Shown one piece after another: positions 46,461 through 57,835 of a DNA stretch of 64,000 bases. Made by a program: the position numbers and the translations under genes. The notes under the pieces were generated by a model. It saw nothing but the letters and a program-made list of their open reading frames with translations. It was not told the DNA's origin and did not search any database. This DNA comes from Dromiciops gliroides (lineage: Eukaryota; Chordata; Mammalia; Microbiotheria; Microbiotheriidae), in contig NC_057862.1 in NCBI RefSeq assembly GCF_019393635.1, positions 269,156,441 to 269,220,440 of the forward strand. Reading direction: 5' to 3'. Position 1 is the stretch's first letter. The number at the start of each line of letters is the position of its first letter.

Positions 46461-46713
46461 CAATCAGTAAATTTATTACTAATAATGATGTTCTGAACCA
46501 AGGTGGAAGTAACAATTCTCTATTTCTGCTAGACTTAAATTCTCAGGCAACTGATTTGGTGGGAAAATGGAAATGGCTCTTCTGTGAGTGCAATATGAGT
46601 TTCCGTCTATGAGTGTATGTGATTGGTGCTTTATTGGGACTTGAATTCCAGTTATGCCAAGTAAGGAGAGCAGAGGCTATAAAATCTAGTCAACTTGGGT
46701 TTCCTTCCCAGAG

Positions 46714-46725
46714 ACTACAACTCCC
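46714..46725 (+). promoter_or_regulatory. ZNF143/STAF (SBS) motif ACTACAACTCCC
   Basis: This is the core of the ZNF143/SIX5 promoter motif ACTACAAYTCCC, which is typical of TATA-less bidirectional or housekeeping promoters and of promoter-anchored loops. It lies 253 bp upstream of the BRMS1L ATG, on the sense strand. Confidence 0.75.
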
Positions 46726-46977
46726 GATAGGCAACGGGTCTTCGAACCTTCAACGTGCCACCAAGCCCCGCCTCCCAGGCTTCATGGAAGGGGTTCTCCA
46801 ATGGCAGGGCTTCCATCACGGAGCCGGCGGATTAGGCTGTGAGTTTCACACTGGGAGAAGACAATTCTGGGATAAATCGGGGTCGCTTCGGGCTAGGTTA
46901 CGGACATAGCCGCTCCGGCTCACGGAAGGGGCTGTGGCCTTCGAGGAAGAGGAATAAGCGCCGGGGGCGACTGGAAA

Positions 46978-47119
46978 ATGCCTGTCCATTCCCGTGGGGA
47001 CAAGAAAGAGACGAATCATCACGATGAAATGGAGGTGGATTACGCCGAGAACGAGGGAAGCACCTCGGAGGACGAGGACACCGAGAGCTCGTCGGTCTCC
47101 GAGGATGGGGACAGCTCAG
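46978..47119 (+). CDS. BRMS1L: BRMS1L coding exon 1 (47 codons plus 1 nt)
   Basis: The frame from the ATG at 46978 reads [18 protein letters not shown] and continues as an acidic Ser/Glu/Asp-rich tract ending [10 protein letters not shown] recognise the N-terminus of breast cancer metastasis-suppressor 1-like (a Sds3-like family protein, about 320 residues). It is a nuclear subunit of the SIN3A-HDAC1/2 corepressor. The exon ends at TCA G and is followed by GTAGGT (47120-47125), a strong donor. The phase 1 junction joins exon 2 at 62204 to make a Glu codon. The acidic, unstructured N-terminus is typical of the family; the Sds3 domain lies in later exons outside the window. The start has A at -3. 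The long open frame running past 47119 is intronic read-through in a GC-rich island and is not coding. Confidence 0.95.
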
Positions 47120-47692
47120 GTAGGTGGTCAGGTCGCCTGTCGCTGGGCCGGGCCTCTCCGCCCAAGCCTCGGGTCGGGGCTCCGCTCGCCCCGGAAAGTG
47201 GGGGAAGAGAGAAGGGAAGGGGCGGAGACTCCATCCCAGGCCTGTGCCCGGGATCCCGCGCTTCGTGTCCCAGCGTCCCTCCGCCCTCTGTGGAGTCGAG
47301 AAGGGGAGGAGGCGGCGGCGGAAGCAGAAGCTGCAGCTTCCCTCCGCCTACCCCCGGTCTCGGGTCCCCACAGTTCCCGGGCCTGGAGCTGTCTTGGGGA
47401 CGGGGCGGAGGCTAGCGGCCTTCCCGCTGTGAGGGACGCCTTTACATTCTCAGCTGCCTCTGGCCCCAGGCCAGAAGATCGCTCCTCCCCACCAGGGCCT
47501 CGTTGTGTTTGCCCGCCCCTGCCTGCGGTTCTTCTGGCCGGGCCATCCCTCCTTGGGTGGTTGTTCCCCACCCCCATCCCCTCAGGGTTGGGAACACACT
47601 TTCCTTAGTCCTGGCCTTTCTTTCTCACCTCTACCTCCAAATCAACTTGCCCACCGGCTAACGTTTATTGAGTTATTCCTTAGAAATGCTAC

Positions 47693-47790
47693 CTATATAT
47701 ATATATGTGTATATATATATATGTGTGTATATATATATATATAATATATATATATATTATATATATATATATACACATATATATACACAC
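47693..47790. repeat. (TA)n/(TG)n imperfect palindrome in BRMS1L intron 1
   Basis: TATATATGTGTATATATATATATGTGTGTATA on the left is mirrored by ATATATACACATATATATACACAC on the right, around an ATAATATATATATATTAT core (written in short pieces). Lies 570 bp after exon 1. Confidence 0.85.
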
Positions 47791-48209
47791 CCATATACTT
47801 TTAATGCCATAAAAGACAAATTTTCCTACACCGTGTAACCTTTCCTCCCTATAGCCACATTAAGGGCACTTGATCTCAAAGAGGCCATTTACATTTGTAT
47901 ATTGGCTGATAGGGGAATTCTAAAACTAAGTCTTTGCTAACTCTTTTTCTACCTTTGGTAATTTCATCAAGTATTAGCAATATAAATCAGGTTTGAAACT
48001 TGATGCAGAAAATTAAGGCTCTAATTAGGCATCTCCCTACAGTGATAGAGGACCAGATTCACTTATTATTTTTTTCTTGGATAGGAGCAGAAGATGAAAG
48101 AGACACAGATGAGATAATATTTATTAAAAAGCACTTAGAACAGTGCCTGTATATCTATAATCTATCTGCTTATTCCTTTCCTATACACACACGTCTGTAA
48201 TATCTATTC

Positions 48210-48690
48210 TTCTGTTCTCCCTTTCAGAAAAACATTAATTCCTTTTAATAAATGAACAAATATTTATTGAAAGGTGACTGTAAGTCGTTGAAAGCATCAG
48301 AGATGCAATTGTACAATATTGTCTAATTAGTTAAACAGTAATAATCAACAGACTTTTTTGCTTTTTTGGGTTTTTTTTGCGGGGCAGTGAGGGTTAAGTG
48401 ACTTGCCCAGGGTCACACAGCTAGTAAGTATCAAGTGTCTGAGGCCAGATTTGAACTCAGGTCCTCCTGAATTCAGGGCCAGTGCTTTATTCACTGTGCC
48501 ACCTAGCCCTCAACAGGCATTTATTAAGGTTTTTATTAAGGCATTTTGTGCCAGGGTGTTAAGGATACAGTTGAAAAAATGAAACAGCTCCAGTCTTCAA
48601 GTAGTTTAACAAACAAGATGAATTTGGAGGAAGTCACTAGAGGGAGAGAGATCGAGATCACGAAAGTTTTGATGTAGAAAGAAGATAATG
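48210..48690 (-). mobile_element. L2/CR1-clade 3' fragment with SINE
   Basis: AATGAACAAATATTTATTGA and, after the SINE, CATTTTGTGCCAGGGTGTTAAGG. Confidence 0.6.
48353..48510 (-). mobile_element. WSINE1-like SINE
   Basis: Near-TSD ATCAACAGAC / CTCAACAGGC; last bases of the head are lost. Confidence 0.87.
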
Positions 48691-48694
48691 CTTG

Positions 48695-49075
48695 GTAATA
48701 ATTGTTGACATTTATATAGTGCTTTAAGGTTTACAAAGGACTTTAAATATGTTATTTCATTTGATCCTTATAGTGACCTTGTTAATAGATGCTTTTATTA
48801 CAGATGAGGAAACTGAAGCTGAGTTAACTTGCCCTGGATCACATGTGTCTCAGGCAGGATTCAAACTCAGGCTTTGTTGATTCCATGTCCAACATTATCC
48901 ATTATGCTGCCCATTGATTAGTCTAAATCCCTCACTTTACAGATTAAAAAACTTTGTCTCAGGCTGATTTGCCCAGTGGCCATTAGGGAGTAAAATAGGG
49001 CAGAAATTTGAACCCAAATTTTCTGCCTACAAATCCCATGCCCTTTCTGTTGTACCATGCTACCCTTCTGGCTGA
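48695..49075 (-). mobile_element. Two adjacent MIR copies
   Basis: CAGATGAGGAAACTGAAGC at 48804-48822 and CAGATTAAAAAACTTTGTC at 48940-48958, each followed by the antisense MIR body. Confidence 0.75.
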
Positions 49076-49084
49076 GCCTGGAAG

Positions 49085-50285
49085 GCAAATAGGGTTTTTT
49101 GAGAGGTGGAAGTGAGGAAGAACATGGTGAATAGCCAAGGCAAAAGTACAGAAAGAAGAGACCATAGTGTACTTGAAGTTGTTAAAGGTAAGTTGGGGAC
49201 CAGGTTGTAAAGGGTCTTTAAAGGCCAAGAAGTAATAAATAGGAGCCACCGAAGTATTGACTAAGGGAGAGATATGGTCAGACCTGTTTTAAGATCACTT
49301 TGGCAGCAGAATGGAGCATGAATCGTGTGGGAAAAGGATTGAGGCAGGGAGACAAATTAGGAGATCATTGAAATAATCTCAATGTGAGGTGTTGAGGGCC
49401 TGAACCAAGGTGATGGCTTTGTGATGAGAGAGAAGGAGCCAGAGGTGAGAGATATGGAAGGTAGAAATAGCATGATTTGGCAACTAATTGGATATGTGGT
49501 GTGAGAGAAAGTGAAAGATTTTAAGAACCTCTGATGTTATCCACTTGAATGACTGGAAGAAATAGGGAAGTTTGGAGGAAGGAGGGTGTTTTGGAGGAAA
49601 GATAATGAGTTCTGTTTTGCACATGTTGAGATATAATCCATTTGAAAATGTCCAATAAGCAATTAGTTATGCAGGACTTGAAGCACAGGGGAGCTACAAC
49701 TGGATGTATAGATATATAGATATCTCAATTAAATGGATGAGGTCCCTAAATTATTTTGTAGAAAGAACAGAAGAGTCCAGGATGGAGTCTGCAACTACAA
49801 CTCACAGTTGGGGGCAATGATTAGCCAACATAGTAGAATGAGAAGGAGTAGTAGATAAAATATGTAAGAGAAGAACTAGGAGAGAATATTGTTTCAAAAT
49901 ACCAGTGTGGGGACATGGGAAAGAGTATCCAGGAGGAAACAGCAGTCAAGCAATATAATTTGTGGCAAAGAGGTTCAAGAAGAATGAGTGAAAAAAAGAC
50001 CATTAGATTTGGCAATTTAGATACCATTGGTAGCTTTGTATAGAACAATTTCAGTTGAGTTATGAGGTTGGAAGCCAAATTGAGAATTGAGTGAGAGGAG
50101 AGGAGTTGGAGGCAATGAAGAGTTTTTTTGTGTTTGTCAGAAAAAGGAATGGTGGGTATCTTGATGGAGTTAAGATTTTTTTAAGGATGAAGGAGTCTGG
50201 GACAAATTTAGAAAGAGCCAGTATGTAAAGAGAAGTTGAAGATTAGAGAGAGAAGGGAGATAGTTGAGTTTGTACTTTGCTGGAG
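49085..50285 (-). mobile_element. L2/CR1-clade LINE, 1.2 kb
   Basis: Antisense text GACCAGGTTGTAAAGGGTC, GATCACTTTGGCAGCAGAATG, TAATGAGTTCTGTTTTGCACATG, TGAAAAAAAGACCATTAGATTTGG matches the LINE at 36100-37300. Frames are broken. Confidence 0.8.
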
Positions 50286-50289
50286 AAGA

Positions 50290-50677
50290 AGAGAAGAAAT
50301 CAGAATCATAGAATATGAATGTTGAAAGGAACCTCAGCAATGTTATATACCGATGCTCATCCATCCTCTGCTTGAAGACCTCCAAGGAGGGGGATTCAGC
50401 ACTTCTTGAAGCAACTTAGTTCACTTTTGGATAGCTCTCATTGTTGGGAAGTTATTCCTAACATCAAACCTAAATTGGCTTCTTTGTAATTTCTAAACGT
50501 TTTTTGTCCTCTGGGGCCGAATAGAACAAGTACAGTTTTCCACAAGAGCCCTTCAGATATTTGAACTTATCTATCAAGTTACCCTCCAAATTTTGGCTTA
50601 AACATTTATAGTTCCTTTAAGAGGTTCCTATGTATCAGGGACTTGAGGCCTTTTTACCATAGTTTGCCCTTTTCTGG
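50290..50677 (+). mobile_element. CR1/L3-like LINE 3' fragment
   Basis: GAAGACCTCCAAGGAGGG, ATTGTTGGGAAGTTATTCC, TTGTCCTCTGGGGCCGAATAG, CCCTTCAGATATTTGAAC follow the order of an ancient CR1-related repeat. Cut at its right by the LTR. Confidence 0.65.
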
Positions 50678-51046
50678 TGTAAGGGGCTAAAATTCTAGCT
50701 AGTCTGTTTAAAATATCTAATGAGTAGTCGCCAATAAATTATAAGCTTTAGCAAGAGTTAGACTTTTAAGCATTTATTAAGGAGAATAAGAACTTGGTGA
50801 AGAGAGAGAGAAAGAGGCCTAGATTCAGCTGTCTATCTCAGGGGGCTACAGTTCTGCTTCCTCTCCATGAGAGTCCTGGCGAAAGAGAGCAAGAGAGCCA
50901 GAGAGCCAGCCTCGCCCCTTCTTCTTCCCACAAACAAACGAAGTGACACCAAAGAAAAGCTGCATGACTTGCCCCGAGACGCCTTCTCCTCATGGCGGAG
51001 CTTTCCTACAGTAAATTCAGCAGGTGGCATCATTTCAATCATTACA
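50678..51046 (-). mobile_element. Solo LTR, nearest relative of the L1-nested LTR
   Basis: The plus strand begins TGTAAGGGGCTAAAATTCTAG and ends ATCATTTCAATCATTACA; 369 bp against 368 bp for the 4145 copy, with matching R/U5 (GCAAGAGTTAGACTTTTAAGC). Flanks CTGG and GACA do not match. Confidence 0.86.
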
Positions 51047-51442
51047 GACACATTTATCAGTTTGAAAAACCTACCTATCGTTGGAAGTAAAATATTATCT
51101 CTGTGCTGTTTCCTATTAAAAGAGTTTATTTTGCATTGTGGGGATTTAAAAAAATCAACTAGAATGCACATTTAATGTTCAGAAAGAGCAACTGTTTATG
51201 TTGGCTCTCCCTTAACTAGAAGGTAAGATCAAGAACTGTTTTGATTTTTAATTTTTATATTCCTCATGCTTGACATATGGTATTATTTAATAAATGCCAT
51301 TTCATGTATTTGTTCATTTTTTTACGCTAAAGCTTTAATTAGAAGACCTGGACCCTAATTCTCTATAAATCTCATTGTCTCCATTTCTGACAATTTGCAG
51401 ATTATTATTTCTCAAATATCACTTTGTACATAACCCTTGGTT

Positions 51443-51676
51443 TTTATTGTTAGGTTATTTTTCAATTCTTTCCAACTCTTGGCACAGACACTGGAGTAGT
51501 TTGTCATTTCCTTCTCCAGCCCATTTTACAGATGAGGAAATGGAGGCAAACAGGGTTAAGTGACTTGTCCAGGGTCATATAGCTAGTAAGTGTCTGAGGT
51601 CAGATTTGAACCCAGGAAGATGAGTCTTACTAACTCCAGGTCTAATACATTATCCACCATTGCACCTAGCTGCCCT
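51443..51676 (-). mobile_element. tRNA-head / RTE-tail SINE
   Basis: GGAGTAGTTTGTCATTTCCTT, CAGATGAGGAAATGGAGGC and the head ending CACCTAGCTGCCC. Confidence 0.8.
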
Positions 51677-51699
51677 TGGTAACTTTTAGTAATTCCTAA

Positions 51700-51870
51700 T
51701 ACCTCATGTTAAATCTAAATACTTTGGTTTGGTATATGAGGCCCTCTATATTTTGGGTCTTACTTTTTTCAACATTATCTTTTACTCCTCCAGCGAAACT
51801 TACTTATTCCTTGAACTTCTCTTTTGCTTTTTAGCCTCTGCTCCTTTACTCACACTGATTTCCCTACTTA
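51700..51870 (+). mobile_element. L2 fragment
   Basis: GTATATGAGGCCCTCTATATT, then CTTATTCCTTGAACTTCTC in L2 order. Weak. Confidence 0.45.
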
Positions 51871-51932
51871 ATTATGGAATCTTGGAGTTTGAAGATATAT
51901 ATTCTTATCCATAGCTCCTGATAGGAAGTCAT

Positions 51933-52067
51933 AATACATATATATACATATATATACATATATATACATATATACATATATATACACATATATATATACA
52001 TATATACACATATATACACATATATACACATATATACATATATATACATATATATACATATATATAA
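51933..52067. repeat. (ATATAC)n-type microsatellite
   Basis: About 135 bp of TATATACA/CATATATA units; open frames over it (YIYVYIC repeats) are artefacts. Confidence 0.93.
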
Positions 52068-52189
52068 ACACCAAGCTGGTTTATTCTACTTTTGCATAAC
52101 TATTTAACTTATTAAGTTAAGTAGTTATTAAGTTAAATAGTTATATAGCTTATTAAGTTCTTTCTCTCTACCTTATTCTATCCTCTGGA

Positions 52190-52430
52190 ATAAAGCAAAA
52201 TAAATCCTTTTATGCATGGCAGCTCTTCAGATATTTAAATTTAACAATTATATCTTCCTTCTTGCCTTTTCCTTTGAAGACTAAAACCCATCTTTAGCTA
52301 ACTTTTGTATGGCATAGTTTTGAATCTTCTTACCATTCTGTTTACTTTCCTTTGGACAAGCTTTAGCTTGTCTATGGCTTTCCTTAAATATGGCACCCAG
52401 ATTGGGATAAGATACTCAAAGGTGAGTGCC
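52190..52430 (+). mobile_element. CR1/L3-like LINE fragment
   Basis: GGACAAGCTTTAGCTTGTC, CCTTAAATATGGCACCCAG, continuing the family seen at 50290. Confidence 0.6.
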
Positions 52431-52479
52431 TTTTTTCTCCAAGTCTTACCCTTCTTTCAAAACCTACCGTAAGTCAGTT

Positions 52480-52850
52480 CTTTTTGAAAATTTTTTTTTC
52501 TAAATTTTTATTATACATGTTTATTTTTTAAATAATATTTAATTTTCCCTCCAATTACATGTAAAAACAAATTTTAAGATTCTTTTTCTTTAAGTTTTGA
52601 GATCCAAATTCTGTTTCCCTCTCTTGCCCTCACCCTTCCCTGAGACAGTAAGCAACGTGATACAGGTTTTACATGTGCAATCTTGTAAAATATTTCCATG
52701 TTAGTCATTTTGTGCAAGAAAACTCAAAGAGAAAGAAAGAAAATGAAAAATAGTATGCTTTGCTCTGTATTCTGACAACATTAGTGCTTTCTCTGGACAT
52801 GGATGGCATTTTTCATCATGAGTCCTTTGGGATAGTCTTGGATCATTGTT
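52480..52850 (-). mobile_element. 5'-truncated L1 3' UTR
   Basis: CTCCAATTACATGTAAAAAC, GAGACAGTAAGCAACGTG, CTCTGGACATGGATGGC. Confidence 0.8.
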
Positions 52851-53154
52851 TAAATCACACTTCTTTCCCAAATCTTTCCCAAATCAATCTACTCTTTGGT
52901 GATTTTCCATTTCTACAAACTTTTTTGCATTTTTTATCTATACCACCCATATGATGGTAATAATATATAACCTTGTATTTTAATTTCTCTTTTTGGAACT
53001 GGATTTCAAGCAAGCCCCTGAAAAGCTGGAACCATTTTTTATACTTTCAGTACTCAAGGTCCTCGTGAATCAGACATCAAGTGTTTGCTGATGATGATCA
53101 TAGCCTCAGAAGAATTTCTTACTAGTTATAATCCTATATGAATCAATATTGTAT

Positions 53155-53723
53155 TGAGTAAAATTATATGTGGTCTCCTTATTTCTGTCCCAAGTTTAGG
53201 GAACGTAGCTGGGGTTTATCATATATTTGTTACTTAGAAATTAAAGGATACTGCACCAGATTTGGGGCATTGAGCATTTATTAAAGTATATTAAATATTA
53301 GTAAAGAGAGCACACATGGCTCTGAAAGATAGGAAAGCCTCGCTAGGATACAGGGGAGGAGAGATAGTGGGGAACCATAGTGGGCTGCATCTGCTCTGCT
53401 CTCACCAAGTTCCAGGGCCAAGAGAGCGATCAGCCAGCATAAAGCTCCCTGAGGGAAGGATGAGAGGCAGCCCTTACACACTGCTTAAAGTTAATTGGCT
53501 AGCATCATTCAAATCTATTGGTTCACTGGATTTAAGGGTGGTTTGGTGCAGGTTGTGCTGATGTCAGAGCCTAGAGAACAGATTCTTTGTCGGGAACAAG
53601 GCTTTCAGGTGGGTGTGGTTTTGAGTGAGGTAACTTCCTGACTCTGGAAAAGTCAGGCCAGGCTCTCTCAGCGGGGGGCCTCTGGGAGTCCCCCAAACCC
53701 CTATTATTAATAATCTTCTCACA
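53155..53723 (-). mobile_element. Solo LTR, 569 bp, TSD GTAT
   Basis: On the minus strand it starts TGTGAGAAGATTATT and ends TTTTACTCA. It has CCAAT motifs in U3 and a poly(A) signal AATAAATGCTC (53268-53285 region). GTAT at 53151-53154 and 53724-53727. Third LTR family in the window. Confidence 0.75.
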
Positions 53724-53939
53724 GTATAAAGGTCATATAAATATTATACTTGAGTCCTAATATTCATTAACACATATGAGAAACAACTCTTAACTTTGAA
53801 TCAGGTTTACTTCTCATACCTATGTGAATAAAAATAAATGTTCTGGTGCCATTATTCTGGTGCTCTTTCTCATTTAAATGAGATAGTAATTTTATGAAAA
53901 AATTTGAAACTTTAATTTTATTTTAATAGGAGTTAAAAT

Positions 53940-54240
53940 AATTTGTAAATTTGTTTTGGAATTCTTCTCCCTTCCTAATGTAATTGTACTGCATGAATCC
54001 TTTTCTGATTCTCCTTATAGTTAGTATATTTTCTATGTTAATTATTTCCAATTTATCCTTAATAAATCTTGTTTGTACATAGTTGTTTTTGTGTTATGTC
54101 CCTGACTATGATCTCATTGAGATTAAGAGCTGTGGTTCCTTCCTGTGTATCTTCAGTGCCTGGCATAGTAACTAAATGTAAAATAAATGTAACAAATATA
54201 AAAATAAATAAAGTTTATTAAATGCTTGTTGACTTGACTT
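53940..54240 (+). mobile_element. L2 3' end
   Basis: TCTTGTTTGTACATAGTTG, CTTCAGTGCCTGGCATAG, then (AAATAAATG)-type end. Confidence 0.75.
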
Positions 54241-54264
54241 TTCTGACATTTCAACCAAGAGTGA

Positions 54265-54385
54265 ATAAATTATGAGGACATATTTATTAAGTGTTTACTA
54301 TTTATAGTGGTATATAGTTAACTGCTGGGGGTGCACATAGAACACAGTCCCTGTTCTCAAGGAGCTTTGATTTCAGTAGGAGTAT
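54265..54385 (-). mobile_element. L2/CR1-clade 3' fragment
   Basis: ATTTATTAAGTGTTTACTATT, CAGTCCCTGTTCTCAAGGAGC. Confidence 0.6.
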
Positions 54386-55380
54386 TGAGCTGAAAGGCAG
54401 ATGGCAAGGCCTGATGATCCACAAGGTGGAGTAACAGGGCAGATGGTAAGGCCTGGTGCTTCGGCAGGCATTGCCTGTTCGGAAGGTGGATTGGTCAGAC
54501 AGATGGCATGTTAACTAATTTGATTAGAGTAGAGGGGGAGATAAAGATTACATATAATCAAATCTCTAGGGTAATTTTGATAACATCATATTTGTTTTTG
54601 ACATTGAACCATTTGACAGGACCAAACAAGAACTTTGGTGGTGAGAACTTTATTTTCTAAATCTTTAGTATTTGTGGCTGTTGAGGAGGTCAGCTGTTGG
54701 GGTCTAGTCTTCATTGGGATTTTTCTCTTGGACAGCAATGGCAAAGTGAGGTTGTTGGCCTAATGGTAGTGGGGTGGGTGGGTAGAGTCCCTGCTGCTGT
54801 TCATGGGGCTTTTAGACACTGGGTCCTGTCAGCTGCCTCTTGTTTCTCCTTGTAGTTGTTATTCATTGCTTTGCCTCAGGTGGCTTGCCTGCCCCACAAT
54901 GGCAGTTGGTTGGTGGTGGTAATAGCAGTGCTAAGGCCTCTTTGGTTGTTGTTAGTTGTTAGGAAGTCTAAGCATTAAGTCTTATATACTTTACTAACAA
55001 CATTTAGAGCCTTTAATTAAACAGACCTTTACTGAATACATCTAATGTAAGGACTATCCTAGGGTTAGTGAAATGTAATGAAAACAGCATTAATTCATTT
55101 ATGTAACACTTCTTAAAGTTTGGCAGGCACTTTCCTTATGCCAACCCTGAAATAGATAGTAAAAGTATTTCTGTCTGATGAGGAAATAAGGAGCTTGTTT
55201 TGTTGTTGCAAAGTTGTCAGGCATATATTCTGACAGCTACTAAAAATAATAGATGACAGTGAGGAGGGGAGAACATAGAAAAATGATGTAGATAGAAACT
55301 TGAAAAATGACAGCTTGAAATTACTCTATTCTCTTGTTATTACTCTATTATATAGCACAGTAATGGGATATTCAGATAAA
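54386..55380. other. Nothing recognised
   Basis: Partly G/T-rich (54650-54960). No ORF or known repeat. Confidence 0.4.
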
Positions 55381-55463
55381 ATTTTCTGTTGTTCAAAACC
55401 CTTCATAACCTGTTTCTTACCATTCCATTCTTTTTACACCCTCCCCTCCTCTCCCTTCCTTCT

Positions 55464-56020
55464 TGTTAAGGAATATTAAGGGGTTCCCTGAACTTGTCTT
55501 TTTGAATTGTCATATTTTCCAGAAACACTGGACCCCTCCAACCCTGAATGTGTCAAGGAAGAAGCATCCCCCTGAAGTATCATGATGTGTTGTTTGTATC
55601 CCAAACTGGACTCCCTCTGTGTCCTTGGAAGTCAAGACAGGCACCATTCAGTCTGTACTAGGTTGAGAAACTGCTTATGTAGCAGGGACCTTTGTAGATA
55701 AGCAGACTGTCATATCTTCATAGTCGTGTGGCTTTTGCCATTGCCTTGCTTCCCCCCCCTTTGAGAGGGGTTTTGTCCTTTTCCCAACTTTACTTCACCT
55801 TTTCCTTCCCATGTTACATCCCTTCAGGTGGAGATTTCTGGTACCTCCTCTTTGTTCTTCTGTTATAAAAATGAAACTTCTGTATGGATTGTGAACTCTT
55901 TGGGTTCCCCATGCATGTTGATTTCTCTTGTAATAAACCTACTTTGCATGTAAATTTTGTGAAGTTGTGATTGCCTGTTGACACTCTTCAGTCCAGTGAC
56001 ACTGGCACCCCCCCCCAACA
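55464..56020 (+). mobile_element. Probable solo LTR, about 557 bp
   Basis: Begins TGTTAAGGAATATTAAGGG; TATA-like GTTATAAAAATG (55861-55872), AATAAACC (55932-55939) about 70 bp on, ends ACTGGCACCCC...CAACA. No TSD found; flanking L2 text at 55390-55440. Confidence 0.6.
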
Positions 56021-56039
56021 CTCCATTTCCAGAATCTAG

Positions 56040-56370
56040 ATATTTTCACTAGATGTCCCCCATGTGTATTGGAATCCTCTTCTTCCTCATTGCCACATCT
56101 TGGCTTTCTTAGCTTTCTTCAAGTCCCGGCTAAAATTCTGCCATTTACAGGAAGTCTTTCCCAACCCTAATTCTAGTGCCAACCTCTGTTTATTTCCAGT
56201 TTATCCTATATTTTGCTTGTTAGTACATAGTGTACATAGTTGTTTGCATGTTGTATCCCCATTAGACTGTGAAAGCAGGGACTGTCTTTTACTTTTGTAT
56301 CCCCAACACTTAGTACTGTTCCTGGAACAAAGTAGGTGCTTTAAACTTTCATTGACTATCACTTGATACT
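56040..56370 (+). mobile_element. L2 3' end
   Basis: TTCAAGTCCCGGCTAAAATTC, GAAGTCTTTCCCAACCC, GTAGGTGCTTTAAAC. The open frame at 56064-56366 is a reading of it. Confidence 0.8.
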
Positions 56371-56546
56371 ATAGTAGGCACATGATAAATAGTATTTTTA
56401 GGAAAGTTTATACTGATAATTTTTTTATTTTTGAATCAAGATAGAGTTATATTCAGGACGCCCTTTCTTAGGAAGCTGGGAATTAGGTGATATATTTTTG
56501 AAAGATTCATACAAAATAGTTTAAATTTTAAAAGTTTGTTACTTAG

Positions 56547-56580
56547 GACACACACACACAGACACACACATACACACATG
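56547..56580 (+). repeat. (CA)n microsatellite
   Basis: Interrupted CA units. Confidence 0.9.
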
Positions 56581-56811
56581 TCTTATGCCCTGATGTTAGT
56601 GGATAAATGCTATATTACAATAGTTTGAATTCTCATTTAAAAAAACAAAATAGATCTTGTTTAGAATCCTAGCTCTACCCCCCTAACAGGTGGTGTTCTC
56701 AGTAAATATTAACAAGGCAAACTAGTGAAAACACTTAGGGCCTTGGTTTTCTTCTCTGTAAAATTGAGATGATTGCTAAAGGCCTTTTAGTTCAATTCAG
56801 CAGTGCCAGCC

Positions 56812-56899
56812 ATGTGTGAGGTGTCTGAGGCCGGATCTGAACTCAGGTCCTCCTGAATCCAGGGCCAGTGGTCTAGCCACTGCGCCACCTAGCTGCCCC
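56812..56899 (-). mobile_element. WSINE1-like SINE, head half only
   Basis: GAGGTGTCTGAGGCCGGATC through GCGCCACCTAGCTGCC; the 3' half is missing. Confidence 0.85.
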
Positions 56900-57835
56900 C
56901 CTCCCCCATGCTTTTAAAAAAGAAGAATGCCTTGATTCCCCAAACCATTCTGAGAAGGAATTGTCGGAACTATCCTAGAGGAAAGACAGCCTACCAGTTG
57001 GTCCTGAGCCATTTGTCCAGGGTATATGGAGCCCTTTAAAGGAGGCAGAGACCTGAAAACCAAGGTGATTCTGCCTTGGGGGAGAAACAAGAAAGGACTA
57101 GAGAGGAATCTGCTGTAACTATGCCCCCAAACAGTCTGCTCTTAAAAGGTAGGGCTTCCTGCAGACTAGATACTGGAAACCACTGGACAAAAAAGAGCCC
57201 TTTCCCTTTGATTTGTCACAGACCTGGTTTCTGGGAGGTTGGACACCTGACTTGGGCAGTCAGTATAATTGACATAACTGTTGGTTGGGGACAAGTTGAG
57301 GACCACTTGGATTAGGTGACTATTTTAATTGATATAAGGACCCTAATTGGACAGGAATACCTGGCTTCATTTTCCTTAAGGGGAATCATATGGTCCTGTG
57401 CCCAGTGCAACATGGGACTACCAAACCATGTGTCCATATGGGCAATGGATGAACTTCTCAACCTTTACTGTTCTTGTACTGGTCTAACCTATTTAATATA
57501 ATATGCTAATATCAATTGTAACATGCCCCATAAACAATTGTATGCAGTGGAAAGTACTCACAAAATTTCTCAATTGATGCTAACTTCAAAAGAGAGAAAG
57601 AACTTTTTAATTATTGTCCAGTCCTTTACTCTTCAGGATCCAAAACATGTGGCTAGCCCTATAGCTACTGCTCAGGAATCTATATAGATGAACCTCTTTT
57701 TTAGCTTTATCTCTTAGGGCTTTTTTCATATGCCAAACATGCATCCTGGACCTCTGCTCACTAAGAGGACTTGCCAGGACCTTCAGCCCCAGGAGGTCCC
57801 CTATTATCCGTTATTGGCTAAAGTCCAGTTGTGTA
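56900..57835. other. Possible ERV flank, unassigned
   Basis: 57365-57445 resembles 31080-31160, so this is a repeated sequence, likely retroviral. The 79-codon plus-strand frame at 57076-57315 has no recognised domain. Confidence 0.35.

Larger units (their letters stand above)
46700..47600 (+). promoter_or_regulatory. BRMS1L: CpG island and promoter of BRMS1L
   Basis: This GC- and CpG-rich block surrounds exon 1. It has no TATA box. It carries a ZNF143/SIX5-type site at 46714-46725, a GC box CCCCGCCTCCC at 46766-46776 and a CCAAT box at 46798-46802, in normal order ahead of the ATG at 46978. The TSS is probably between 46730 and 46900. The island extends about 450 bp into intron 1. Confidence 0.85.

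Noticed and set aside
47120..47608. Long overlapping open frames on both strands after BRMS1L exon 1 (102-204 codons)
   Set aside because: They arise from low stop-codon frequency in a CpG island; the true exon ends at the strong donor at 47120 and the second exon matches in phase.
51864..52074. Tyr/Ile/Cys-rich open frames
   Set aside because: Produced by the ATATAC microsatellite.
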